Below, piece after piece: positions 1 to 8,242 of a stretch of 64,000 nucleotides of DNA. Under the pieces are notes generated by a model that was not told the origin of the DNA, ran no database searches, and was given only the letters and a program-made list of their open reading frames with translations. A program made the position numbers and the translations under genes. The stretch's first letter is position 1, and each line of letters starts with the position of its first letter. The DNA comes from JAFGDI01 sp963662515 (GTDB lineage: Bacteria > Planctomycetota > Phycisphaerae > Sedimentisphaerales > SM23-30): contig OY759675.1 of the NCBI GenBank assembly GCA_963662515.1, positions 186,001 through 250,000 on the forward strand, written 5' to 3'.

Positions 1-54
1 AGATTGCGAAGCAACCATAAGTGTCATAAAGATAGCAACTAAAAATTTCTTCAT
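1..54 (-). CDS. N-terminus of a secreted protein (truncated by window edge)
   Basis: Only 18 codons are visible, beginning MKKFLVAIFMTLMVASQS, read on the minus strand and running off the left edge. Two lysines followed by a hydrophobic stretch form a classic signal-peptide start. A purine-rich AAAGGG lies just upstream of the ATG. The same MKK(F/L) start is used by the small exported proteins at 24267 and 25040, so another small secreted or PEP-CTERM protein is likely. The mature domain is outside the window, so no function can be given. Confidence 0.6.
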   Translation of the reverse strand, partial: MKKFLVAIFMTLMVASQS

Positions 55-408
55 CGGTTTTCACCCTTTCCCAAAAAGTGAGTAATAAAAATATTAGTAC
101 ACAATACACACCGCAACCAAAGCGATGTTTTTACTATATGCTATATGTAAGCTCCTAGGAATTTACCCAACCGCTATTTTAGGGCCAATTTTGCAAAAAT
201 GCAAGAAAAAAAAGTCAAAAATTTCATAGTTTGTATTGGTGGGATGAACTAATGCTTTTCTGGAAATTTTGAGTGTTTCGGACCTGTTTTAATATAAGAT
301 AAATAGCTATAGGCAATTAAGAGAAATATACGAAAAAATCGCTTTTGGTCCATACCGGCTAAACAATGAAAACTACAGTACACTCTTTACCTAAACCCTA
401 AACAGCCA
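55..408. other. Intergenic region, 5' of the truncated secreted gene
   Basis: No coding frame with a plausible start is visible. The minus-strand reading contains AT-rich promoter-like sequence (TAATAT near 93-98) that could serve the truncated gene at 1-54. No repeat of the families found later in the window was recognised. Confidence 0.4.
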
Positions 409-1026
409 TTACCGCCGCAGACGACGCTTAACCAGATTTAATATGCCCAGGCCAAAAGTCAGAATAGATACCGGCTCAGGAACTACTATGGTTATATTAT
501 CCAGAACCACATGATTTCCATGATACTCAGTGAAAATATCAGTCCCTTCGGTACCGGGAATTATTACCAATCGGTTAATGCCTGTGAAGTTAAGGTCGAA
601 CCAGTAAGCCTTGTCCGATGATGTATAAATGGTTGTATTATACTTAAGTACGCTATCGGCATACCCTTTGATGTTTACATTTTGGTCGGTCTTCCACGCC
701 GAGGTAATGTTTGCACCGATAAAATCAAAAAAATCGGAGTGACTGATAGAAATACTATTTTTCCATGCCTGACCAGAAGTGAAAGCAGCAACCTTTCCAA
801 TCATACCATTTATGTATCCTGGCCCGATAGTCTCATTATGGGCAAACTCTGTTGTCATAAGTCGTAATTTGCTGGAAAAAGTCAAACCTCGATATCCATC
901 GGGTACAATGTAAGTGCTAGTTGGGCCCAATGAAGAATAAATATCCTCAAAATCCAGCACCGCAGCATTGGAAAAAGAAAACAGACATAATGAAAGAGCA
1001 ATAGAAATAAAAAGTACTCGCAACAT
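409..1026 (-). CDS. PEP-CTERM sorting-domain secreted protein
   Basis: A 205-residue exported protein. Residues 1-21 are a signal peptide (hydrophobic core, cleavage plausible after SNA). The last ~24 residues are a PEP-CTERM tail: VPEP, a hydrophobic helix, then KRRLRR. In such proteins the tail is recognised by an exosortase at the inner membrane. The middle (residues 22-180) starts with a VLDFED segment common in secreted carbohydrate-binding-like PEP-CTERM proteins but matches no family I can name. No exosortase gene lies in the window. The gene stands alone between long intergenic stretches. Class call firm, function unknown. Confidence 0.85.
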   Translation of the reverse strand: MLRVLFISIALSLCLFSFSNAAVLDFEDIYSSLGPTSTYIVPDGYRGLTFSSKLRLMTTEFAHNETIGPGYINGMIGKVAAFTSGQAWKNSISISHSDFFDFIGANITSAWKTDQNVNIKGYADSVLKYNTTIYTSSDKAYWFDLNFTGINRLVIIPGTEGTDIFTEYHGNHVVLDNITIVVPEPVSILTFGLGILNLVKRRLRR

Positions 1027-1395
1027 AGCAAATCTCCCATTTTAACACGGAACAACAGCAATATCAGGAAGCCATTTATAAAGATTTATACCTCACAAGA
1101 CATTGTTTATTGTAATAAAAAAGCAATGAGCCACCAAGCGAAATATGTGAGCGAGTATTCAAATATGTAAAAATGGGCAGTAAAAATCCAACGAAACTTG
1201 TACTAAGTACAGTTTTGTTTATCTTTCGGCATACCATATCTGCTGGTTCTCTTTTTATTTAATGGTAATTACAACATAGTTGCCTTCAGGGAAACTGTGG
1301 AGTATAATATGCCGGTGCTGTCTGGTACTGATATTATGGTGTGCCTACAATAATGATATCGTTTTTTAATAGGGTTTTAGTAACAGGTAGGTTTT
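1027..1395. other. Intergenic region between divergent genes
   Basis: This separates the minus-strand PEP-CTERM gene and the plus-strand membrane gene, so it should carry both promoters. Several AT-rich -10-like hexamers occur, but none has a convincing -35 partner. No repeat or RNA gene was recognised. Confidence 0.4.
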
Positions 1396-1815
1396 ATGGA
1401 AAATTCGGCTGGTTACAAATGGGCCCTTAAGGCCTTTGCTTATCTGGTATTAGCAGTAGCTTCGGTGGGCTTTATTGTATATAGCAGGTATTTGCTGATC
1501 GATCAGGTTTTTGGCGATAATGAGCTTACTGCTCCGCAGCGGTACAATACCTTTGAGGTCTTTTTGTGGTCACTATTTGCTCTTCTTTCGGCCTTTGCCG
1601 CAGTGCATAAGCTAAATGTAAAATTGCTGGCACTGGCAATTACTTTTGCCTTGTTCGGCCAAACAGATGTAGTGGAAAATCAGACCGGTGCCTGGTGGCG
1701 ACCCTGGTGGCTTATGCTGTGGAAGGGCGGTTGTATAGCTGCGATCTTTAGCCTTATATATATGCTCTGTCCGAAACGGTCTAAAGATGATTCAGTTACA
1801 CAAGATAGAGTATAG
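1396..1815 (+). CDS. Small integral membrane protein, unknown function
   Basis: 139 residues with four predicted membrane segments, near residues 11-30, 52-68, 75-87 and 104-122, separated by short polar loops. The third loop contains a Trp-rich patch (WWRPWWLMLW). The start at 1396 is supported by AGGTAGG shortly upstream of the ATG. The gene converges with the YjbQ-type gene at 1887; the gap contains a run of nine C residues at 1822-1830. No conserved family was recognised and no neighbour suggests a pathway. Confidence 0.65.
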   Translation: MENSAGYKWALKAFAYLVLAVASVGFIVYSRYLLIDQVFGDNELTAPQRYNTFEVFLWSLFALLSAFAAVHKLNVKLLALAITFALFGQTDVVENQTGAWWRPWWLMLWKGGCIAAIFSLIYMLCPKRSKDDSVTQDRV

Positions 1816-1886
1816 ATATTACCCCCCCCCTGGCTATAATAAGAGAGCAAATGCAGTACTAAGTACAGATTTACTTTCATGCCAAA

Positions 1887-2303
1887 CTATTCACCTATTA
1901 TCTTGACCAATACTCTTTTTTTTCTGCCACCGTCAAATTCGCCGTAGAAGATCTGTTCCCATGGACCGAAATCGAGTCTTCCGTTGGTAATTGCGACAAC
2001 GACCTCTCGTCCCATAATGGTGCGTTTGAGATGAGCATCGCCGTTATCCTCATAGCCATTATGCCGGTATCGGTCATAGGGTTTTTCCGGGGCCAGAGCT
2101 TCCAGCCAGTCGTCGAAATCCTTATGCAGTCCGGGTTCATCGTCGTTAATAAACACGCTGGCGGTAATATGCATGGCATTGCAGAGCAGTAGTCCTTCGT
2201 TCACGCCTGACTCTGCCAGGCATTGTTCGATCTGGCTGGTAATATTTATCATCTGTCGTCTGGTAGTGGTATTGAACCATAGCTCTTTACGATAGCTTTT
2301 CAT
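1887..2303 (-). CDS. YjbQ/UPF0047 family protein
   Basis: 138 residues, the usual family size. It shows the family signatures HITASVFIND near residue 45, GDAHLKR near 93 and a C-terminal FGPWEQIFYGEFDGGR segment. Family members form small beta-barrel trimers; some have been reported to have weak thiamine-phosphate-synthase-like activity, but the cellular role is unsettled. The open frame extends to 2462, but the ATG at 2303 has GGAG about 10 nt upstream and gives the family-typical N-terminus (MKSYRKEL), so the longer form is rejected. Monocistronic here. Confidence 0.88.
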   Translation of the reverse strand: MKSYRKELWFNTTTRRQMINITSQIEQCLAESGVNEGLLLCNAMHITASVFINDDEPGLHKDFDDWLEALAPEKPYDRYRHNGYEDNGDAHLKRTIMGREVVVAITNGRLDFGPWEQIFYGEFDGGRKKRVLVKIIGE

Positions 2304-2464
2304 TTCGATCATACTCCGTTGTTTTCTGCATTTTTGGTTACAGTAGATAAATACTAATATCGTGGCTGGTTCATAATATGTCAAGTATGAATTGAGTGAT
2401 ATGATTCTGTAGCTCCTGCCCGAAAGTCGATCAGAATAATTTTTTAGCTGAATTTCGCTCATAA

Positions 2465-2493
2465 TTGGTCTATACTCATAAATATGGTAATAT
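2465..2493 (+). promoter_or_regulatory. Possible sigma70-type promoter for the MscS gene
   Basis: TTGGTC at 2465, a 17-nt spacer and TAATAT at 2488 lie about 28 nt before the MscS start. The match to consensus is partial and rests only on spacing and position. Confidence 0.35.
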
Positions 2494-2520
2494 TAACCTT
2501 TAGCTAAAGGGGTGTATGTA

Positions 2521-3588
2521 ATGCAAGAGTACTCGGAATATAATGAGATGTTAATACACTATGGTTTTACATTGGCTATTGCCCTGGTTATTGCCTGGCT
2601 GGCTTATTGGCAGTTAGTGCGTATATTTCGACGCATGTCAGGTCAGGGGCCAGATAAGCGGGTGTATAAGGCGATAAAGTCGAATTGTGGTAAGCCGGTG
2701 TTGATGTTGTTTATTTCAGTTTTTATTTTGCTGGCGTTTAAGCTGCATCTGTCAGGCAGTATGCGCAGTTCGACTGCCGATACTATTCGCCAGATAATCA
2801 GTATATTTATCATGGTGAGCTTTGGCTGGCTGATGGCGGGTATTGTCAATGCGGTAGAAGTATATCTGACAGGCGTTTATGATGTCAGCAGTAAAGATAA
2901 TCTTAAAGCGAGAAAAGTTCATACGCAGTTACGCATAATGAAGAAGATCGCTTTTGTGGTTATTTTCGTTATCTGTTTTTCTTGTATAGTAATGACATTT
3001 GAGAAGGCTCGTCAGTTTGGTACCAGTTTACTGGCCTCTGCCGGTATCATCGGTATCGTTATAGGTCTGGCAGCTCAGAAGTCGATCGGGACGATCATTG
3101 CCGGGTTGCAGATAGCGATCACCCAGCCGATACGGATAGATGATGTTGTAATAGTTGAAGGTGAGTGGGGTAATATAGAAGACATTACTATGACCTATGT
3201 GGTGGTTCGTATCTGGGATAAGCGACGCCTGATCGTGCCGATAAATCATTTTATCGAAAAGCCATTTCAGAACTGGACCAGGGTGTCTGCTGACCTTATC
3301 GGTACGATCTTTCTGCAGGTTGATTATAGTGTCGAACTGGATAAGCTGCGTGAATATTTTATGTCATTACTCTCAGGTAATAGCAAGTGGGATGGCAAGG
3401 TAGCCTGTATGCAGGTGACTAATTGTGGTGAGCGTACTGTCGAGCTGCGTTTTCTGGTTGGTTCGCCAGATGCTTCTCTGGCCTGGGACCTGCGTTGTGA
3501 AATGCGTGAGAAGCTGCTGGTTTTCGTGCGTGATAACTATCCAGATTCATTGCCAAAGTTCAGGGCCTCTGTGATTGGTAAATCGTGA
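2521..3588 (+). CDS. MscS-family mechanosensitive ion channel
   Basis: 355 residues from the ATG at 2521, chosen over one three codons earlier because AAAGGGG sits 8 nt upstream. Transmembrane helices fall near residues 11-32, 58-77, 90-112 and 142-162. The Gly/Ala-rich pore helix follows (LLASAGIIGIVIGLAAQ, ~170-186), leading into the beta domain with PIRIDDVVIVEGEWGNIEDI. This arrangement is diagnostic for small-conductance MscS-like channels, which release solutes on hypo-osmotic shock. Its 3' end is only 24 nt from the convergent lyase gene. Membrane topology is inferred from hydrophobicity. Confidence 0.93.
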   Translation: MQEYSEYNEMLIHYGFTLAIALVIAWLAYWQLVRIFRRMSGQGPDKRVYKAIKSNCGKPVLMLFISVFILLAFKLHLSGSMRSSTADTIRQIISIFIMVSFGWLMAGIVNAVEVYLTGVYDVSSKDNLKARKVHTQLRIMKKIAFVVIFVICFSCIVMTFEKARQFGTSLLASAGIIGIVIGLAAQKSIGTIIAGLQIAITQPIRIDDVVIVEGEWGNIEDITMTYVVVRIWDKRRLIVPINHFIEKPFQNWTRVSADLIGTIFLQVDYSVELDKLREYFMSLLSGNSKWDGKVACMQVTNCGERTVELRFLVGSPDASLAWDLRCEMREKLLVFVRDNYPDSLPKFRASVIGKS

Positions 3589-3612
3589 GCATTGACAGCC
3601 AGAGTATTCCGG

Positions 3613-5475
3613 TTAATTTTTGTGACCTAAAAACTGGATCTCGGCGGCATTGCCGTTACCTCTGACAGTTGACAGAAAACGAACATATCGAAAGGCGGCT
3701 GGGTTGTTAATTTTCTGGTCAGTGAACTTTCCCTCAACTGGCGGGGTTGTTATTGTGAACAGATCAATAACATTTCTGCTGAAGTCGGCAGAGTCAGAGC
3801 CCTGAAATTTACCTCCGATCATTCTCTGGCTCATTCCTGTGCGTGGGCAATATCTGACTAGCGTTATGATGGCTTCATTTCCCTGACCCAGGTCAAGGCC
3901 TCCCCAGGCCGGTTTGTTCTGACCTGTTGTGTCGGCATCAAAGAAATTGCGTAGCGAGCCATCAAAGAGCAGGTGTATGTCAGCTCCCATATTTTTATAA
4001 GAGCCTGGCGAACCTATGACCGTACCAGTAAGCTGATCTTTGGTCTGCACAGATATTTCAGAGCTGAGATATTTCTGCCCGTCCTCACATTCAGCGGCAA
4101 TGACATAATAGTAAGTCGTATCTGGTTCAAGGTTGCTATCGGTATAATATGTGTCCCGTGCCCCGGTCGTGGCGATAGTTGAATATGCTTTGCCAGTGGT
4201 ATTGCTGCGTAATATATTATAGCTCTGGGCGTATGCAGTGCCATGCCAGGCGAGAGTGAGCTTAGTACCGGTTATATGGATAATAATATCAGAAGGTGCG
4301 TTTCTGATATCAGTCTGGTCGAGTGTATGGGTCAGAGTGGTAAAACCCAGTTGGTCAAACCCACCGCTATTTGAGCCGTAGCTGAACCCGCCGGCTTCGG
4401 GCCTGACCTTGCCGGCATATTCCTGGGTATAGGGTGCGGCTATGCCTTTACGGTTTACATAGTGGTTATAGACCATTTCCCAGCCGGGTCTGTTTGCTCC
4501 CCGGCCATCAGGTGAGATGGAAGTATTGATCCAGTATTCGCAGTTAATATAGGTGACAAAAGGCACTTCATGACCGAGATTGTATTTAGCGATATATTCG
4601 CAGCCGGCCAGGAATCGACTGTTGTTATAGCCGTAGAGATCGTAGCCCTGTTTCCAGGCTATTTCGCAGATGGTGCCCATGAGCGGCACACCCATGGTAG
4701 TATGTCCCTGGTCCCTGCCGCTTTCCTGCCATTGGCCCAGACCATCAGGATGAATATAATGAACAGCATTGCTGACAGCGCCATTGCCGGAGCTGTTGTA
4801 GAAGTGGTCGAGAGCCTCACTGAAAATTTTCTCATTATCGCAGAATACACCAATGGCCATGACTGAGGCAATATTAGCCAGGTCCCAGTTAGCCCAATAG
4901 TGGTCGGGGCAGGTGCCATGATGCTCAGTAAGAAAGTAATGGTTTTTCTGATAGAATAATTCGATCAGCCATTTTTTGAATCTGCTGATATCAGACTCAC
5001 TCCAATTGGGATAATCTCGCATCAGTTCGGCGGTGCATGCCAGTTGATAGCCATATAACCCGGCACGCAAGCTTACATTGGTATCGCCCGCCCATTGGCT
5101 CATGGTAGCTGACCAGGCATTGAGGATAGAAACAGCTTTGTCGGCAAATACTTCGTTGCCATCGATATTATAACGAAGGGCACACTGGTAGGCTTTAGCA
5201 CAATCTCTGGCCAGTAGTATATAATTTTCAGAGAGCTTACCGCCTGCTCTGACAGTTGTTTGTGCTCGTGGTTCATCGTCGAGAAAACTGTCGGTATTAT
5301 TTACAAGAATGTCCCAGCTTTCTTTCCATGGCTGTTGAGCGGCAGACACTTTGATCGCCATTCGTTCCAGATCGCGGCTATCGCTCAGGCAGCCGGGGTG
5401 AACAAATGCAAATGCCCGGTTTAGATAAATATTAATGAGTAATAGTACTGTTATAGATATGGCTCTTGAGGGCAT
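3613..5475 (-). CDS. Secreted alginate-lyase-type polysaccharide lyase with FN3 and discoidin-like domains
   Basis: 620 residues. A signal peptide (1-23) precedes an alpha/alpha-barrel catalytic region (~30-390) of the alginate lyase superfamily, with family-like segments NWDLANIAS (~196) and WQESGRDQGHTTMG (~250). A fibronectin-III-like module follows at ~395-480 (YNILRSN, DTTYYYVIAA), then a discoidin/F5-8C-like C-terminus with DGSLRNFFDAD and RYVRFLS. It probably cleaves uronic-acid polysaccharide outside the cytoplasm. The subfamily (PL5, PL38 or other) cannot be fixed by eye. AAGGA lies just before the ATG. No polysaccharide utilisation locus surrounds it; a GH105 gene occurs at 53626. 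Confidence 0.85.
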   Translation of the reverse strand: MPSRAISITVLLLINIYLNRAFAFVHPGCLSDSRDLERMAIKVSAAQQPWKESWDILVNNTDSFLDDEPRAQTTVRAGGKLSENYILLARDCAKAYQCALRYNIDGNEVFADKAVSILNAWSATMSQWAGDTNVSLRAGLYGYQLACTAELMRDYPNWSESDISRFKKWLIELFYQKNHYFLTEHHGTCPDHYWANWDLANIASVMAIGVFCDNEKIFSEALDHFYNSSGNGAVSNAVHYIHPDGLGQWQESGRDQGHTTMGVPLMGTICEIAWKQGYDLYGYNNSRFLAGCEYIAKYNLGHEVPFVTYINCEYWINTSISPDGRGANRPGWEMVYNHYVNRKGIAAPYTQEYAGKVRPEAGGFSYGSNSGGFDQLGFTTLTHTLDQTDIRNAPSDIIIHITGTKLTLAWHGTAYAQSYNILRSNTTGKAYSTIATTGARDTYYTDSNLEPDTTYYYVIAAECEDGQKYLSSEISVQTKDQLTGTVIGSPGSYKNMGADIHLLFDGSLRNFFDADTTGQNKPAWGGLDLGQGNEAIITLVRYCPRTGMSQRMIGGKFQGSDSADFSRNVIDLFTITTPPVEGKFTDQKINNPAAFRYVRFLSTVRGNGNAAEIQFLGHKN

Positions 5476-5517
5476 GGTTGTCCTTGTGTATCGGATAATG
5501 GTAAGAGTGGGATCTGT

Positions 5518-6888
5518 TTATTGTTCCGTGAGTATCTTGTTGAATATTGCCGTTGCTGGTTCATCTACACTGACAGCAGCATTAGCCATAATAAAAATAC
5601 CTGTCTTGCTATTTGGTTCAAAGGCAATGAAGCTGGCATAGCCGCCAACCAGTCCGCTATGCTGATATATGCTGTGACCAGTGGGCGATTTGATAATGTG
5701 CCAGGCCAGTGCCACTGAGAGATTTTCTGATACAGTGTGTTGAACATTTCGTGTTGATTCGAGATATTCCAGATTAGCTGGCGGTTCGATGTTTGCCGCC
5801 AGAAACTGCATCAGGTCATCAGCGGTAGAATACAGCCCGCCGGCGGCAGAGAAGTCACCCATTTGCCAGGGAGCGTTCTTTCGCCATTGCCTTTTGCCAT
5901 TGCTGTCAATTGGAGCAAGACCTTGAATAAGCCGGCCTTGTTGCTCAGTAGAAAGTGTCACGCAGGTGTCGGGCATGGCCAGTGGGCCGGTAATATGCTC
6001 GTGTATCAGTTCATCGAAAGTTTTACCTGACCGTTCAGTAAGGCAGCAGCCAAGCAACGCATAGCCCAGATTAGAATATTGATAGTTACTGCCAGCTCGG
6101 GTTAGTAGTTTTATCTTGCCCAGATAGTTATACATATCAGAGGCGGTGTAATATGCATAAGGATTTTCAGGGTCATTTTTAGACAGGTTGTCCGGCAGGC
6201 GGGGGAGGCCGCTGTAATGACAGGCCAGGTCAGACAGTGTGATCGCTCTTTCATGACTTATGGGCATTACAACCCCGGCAGGTAAATGAAATACGGCTGT
6301 GTCGCTCAATTGCATTTTACCAGACGATACCGCTTGAGCCAGTAGTGAGGCAGTAAATGTTTTGGAAATAGAGCCGATCTGAAATATCGTTGTACTGTCA
6401 GGCGGGTTAGAAAGATCGTTGCTATAGTCATAGTGGCCAAAACCGGCTATCCAGCGATCGCCTTTATTATATATGCCTGTCACCAGGCCTGCACCCTGGT
6501 TGATATTAAGCCAGTCAGATACTATCGGGCGGCATATCAGGGTGTAGTTCTCTTGAGGCTTAGGTATTATGTCTTTGGGTAATAGGGGAGAGTGTTTTTC
6601 GGGAATAGGTGAGGGCGTGTTGTATTCCGAACGGGTGTCAAAAGAGGTTTTGTCTTTATAAAGTCGTTCTGACAGCGGCTGATATATCAGCCAGAGGGCC
6701 AGCAGGCAGAAGATATATGTCAGGGCCGCGGTTTTTTGCCTCAGCAAAAAAAGCACAAACAGATACACAGCCAGCGCGCCATAGTATATCTGGTCGTTGG
6801 GAGCTATGCCAGATATTGGCCTGTAGAGAAAAAGCAAATGGAGCAGGGCCAGGCAAAAAAACTGTACTGTCAATAATATCTTTTTCAT
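5518..6888 (-). CDS. Membrane-anchored serine hydrolase (beta-lactamase/DD-peptidase fold)
   Basis: 456 residues from the ATG at 6888, preferred to a GTG ten codons earlier because GGAAAG lies about 9 nt upstream. The N-terminal ~75 residues hold three hydrophobic segments. The rest is a class C beta-lactamase/penicillin-binding fold: SISK (the SxxK nucleophile motif, ~172), YSN (~275) in the YxN position, and HSG (~425). Such proteins include esterases, DD-carboxypeptidases and D-aminopeptidases; the substrate is unknown. It is probably periplasmic-facing. Same strand as the lyase gene 42 nt downstream, so co-transcription is possible. Confidence 0.85.
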   Translation of the reverse strand: MKKILLTVQFFCLALLHLLFLYRPISGIAPNDQIYYGALAVYLFVLFLLRQKTAALTYIFCLLALWLIYQPLSERLYKDKTSFDTRSEYNTPSPIPEKHSPLLPKDIIPKPQENYTLICRPIVSDWLNINQGAGLVTGIYNKGDRWIAGFGHYDYSNDLSNPPDSTTIFQIGSISKTFTASLLAQAVSSGKMQLSDTAVFHLPAGVVMPISHERAITLSDLACHYSGLPRLPDNLSKNDPENPYAYYTASDMYNYLGKIKLLTRAGSNYQYSNLGYALLGCCLTERSGKTFDELIHEHITGPLAMPDTCVTLSTEQQGRLIQGLAPIDSNGKRQWRKNAPWQMGDFSAAGGLYSTADDLMQFLAANIEPPANLEYLESTRNVQHTVSENLSVALAWHIIKSPTGHSIYQHSGLVGGYASFIAFEPNSKTGIFIMANAAVSVDEPATAIFNKILTEQ

Positions 6889-7044
6889 ACCCAGTCTTTC
6901 CAAGCGTGATATGAGCACAGCTTATCGGAACGCAGCATGGGAGACCCTTGGTTTCTAATTCAGAGCCTTAATAACTACGAAAGTCAACAAAGAAATAACG
7001 ACAATATTGATTATCGGCTATAGTGTCTTTATGTCAATAATTTT

Positions 7045-8034
7045 CTAATGGCCGGAAAGCCAGTTCTCCGACATTATTTGCAAATCGGTCAGGTTGACGG
7101 TCGAATCCTGGTTGATATTGCCGGTTAAAGCATTACCTGTTTTGAGCCAGTTGGCAGAGAGAGCGGCCAGGTCGGCCAGGTCAACAAAATTATCCCCAGT
7201 TATATCTGGCTGATCAAAAAGCATAAAAGGGCGGTAGCGGAAAACTTCACCGCCATCTTTGCCATAATCTTCGGCTATGTAGAGCTCTTTGCCCTTTACT
7301 ACTATGCCTTCCTGGTCAGAGCCGGGTAGTTCCCACTGACCCAGTAGTGTCATACTGGCCAGATTTGTTGGGTTAAGCCGAAAGGCAGCCAGCAGGTCAT
7401 GCTTGTCATAAATTATATAGAGTATGTTCTGGGTTGAGCTGTAGTACATATCGGAGAGGCCATCATCGACTGTTTTAACGGTCTGAAGATGAGTAACGCT
7501 GGTTGATGTGCTGCTGCTAAATATTGGCAGTCTGAAAATAAAAACCCGACCATTATCCTGCATGCCGGCATAAAACAAGCCTCCCTCACTGCTGCTGCTG
7601 TCAGGTATGAAGGTCAGGCCTTCCAGACCATTATTATCTGGACCATCCATCCAGTCGGTCAGATCAAATACGCGGGTTATCTGGTTGGTATTAATATTGT
7701 ACTCATAAATACTGTCTGGGTCTTCGATGCCAATATAGATGAAGTCGTTTCGGCCTGGGATCATGGTTACCGCTTCCATATTGCCATTTACTGGTATATG
7801 GCTGAGTATTTGCCCGGCGGAAGTCATTTTGGTAAGATAGTCATTATCGCTGACCAGATAGAATATCTGCTGTGTATTATGCCAGATAATACCGCTGAGT
7901 TCTTTTTTGTTAACAGCTCCATTAGTCAATGATATTCCCGGCAAGGATGAGGCGGGGAAACTACTGGCTGATATGGCCCAAGTAGTAAAAAGAAACAGAC
8001 CAATTATTATGGCTGATTTAATATTAACTCTCAT
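7045..8034 (-). CDS. Secreted SdiA-regulated-like beta-propeller protein with dockerin-like tail
   Basis: 329 residues from the ATG at 8034, chosen because GAGAG precedes it and it yields a clean signal peptide. Residues ~30-270 resemble the SdiA-regulated/esterase-like-phytase beta-propeller group: KELSGIIWH, GNMEAVTMI, GLEGLTFIPD, DQEGIVVKG. The last ~55 residues contain two Ca-binding dockerin-like repeats, DITGDNFVDLADLAALSANW and NINQDSTVNLTDLQIMSENW. In planctomycetes such tails are common and do not by themselves imply cellulosomes. No cohesin gene was recognised here. The substrate of the propeller domain is unknown. Confidence 0.8.
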   Translation of the reverse strand: MRVNIKSAIIIGLFLFTTWAISASSFPASSLPGISLTNGAVNKKELSGIIWHNTQQIFYLVSDNDYLTKMTSAGQILSHIPVNGNMEAVTMIPGRNDFIYIGIEDPDSIYEYNINTNQITRVFDLTDWMDGPDNNGLEGLTFIPDSSSSEGGLFYAGMQDNGRVFIFRLPIFSSSTSTSVTHLQTVKTVDDGLSDMYYSSTQNILYIIYDKHDLLAAFRLNPTNLASMTLLGQWELPGSDQEGIVVKGKELYIAEDYGKDGGEVFRYRPFMLFDQPDITGDNFVDLADLAALSANWLKTGNALTGNINQDSTVNLTDLQIMSENWLSGH

Positions 8035-8242
8035 GTTCTCTCTTTGATCGGCCTTTGCTTGCCGGTTAAAATTCGATTTTTGAACTGTCAAATATAGTTA
8101 CACTATATTATACCAGATTAGGCATTAAAACCGATGAGAAAAATTGCCCTGCGAGCAGCTTACGCATTTTAAGTATAACGCTATATATCGTAATGGGTTA
8201 TATTGTGTAGTTCAGTTATATTGATTGATTTGTCTTTACAGG

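Noticed and set aside
1822..1830. Phase-variable poly-C tract
   Set aside because: The nine-C run is between two convergent stop codons, so length change would not alter any protein or obvious promoter.
1887..2462. Long form of the YjbQ protein starting at 2462
   Set aside because: The first 53 codons have no family similarity, while the ATG at 2303 has a ribosome binding site and gives the standard length.
2512..2520. Earlier start codon for the MscS gene
   Set aside because: It lies only 3 nt from the ribosome binding site; the ATG at 2521 has ideal spacing.
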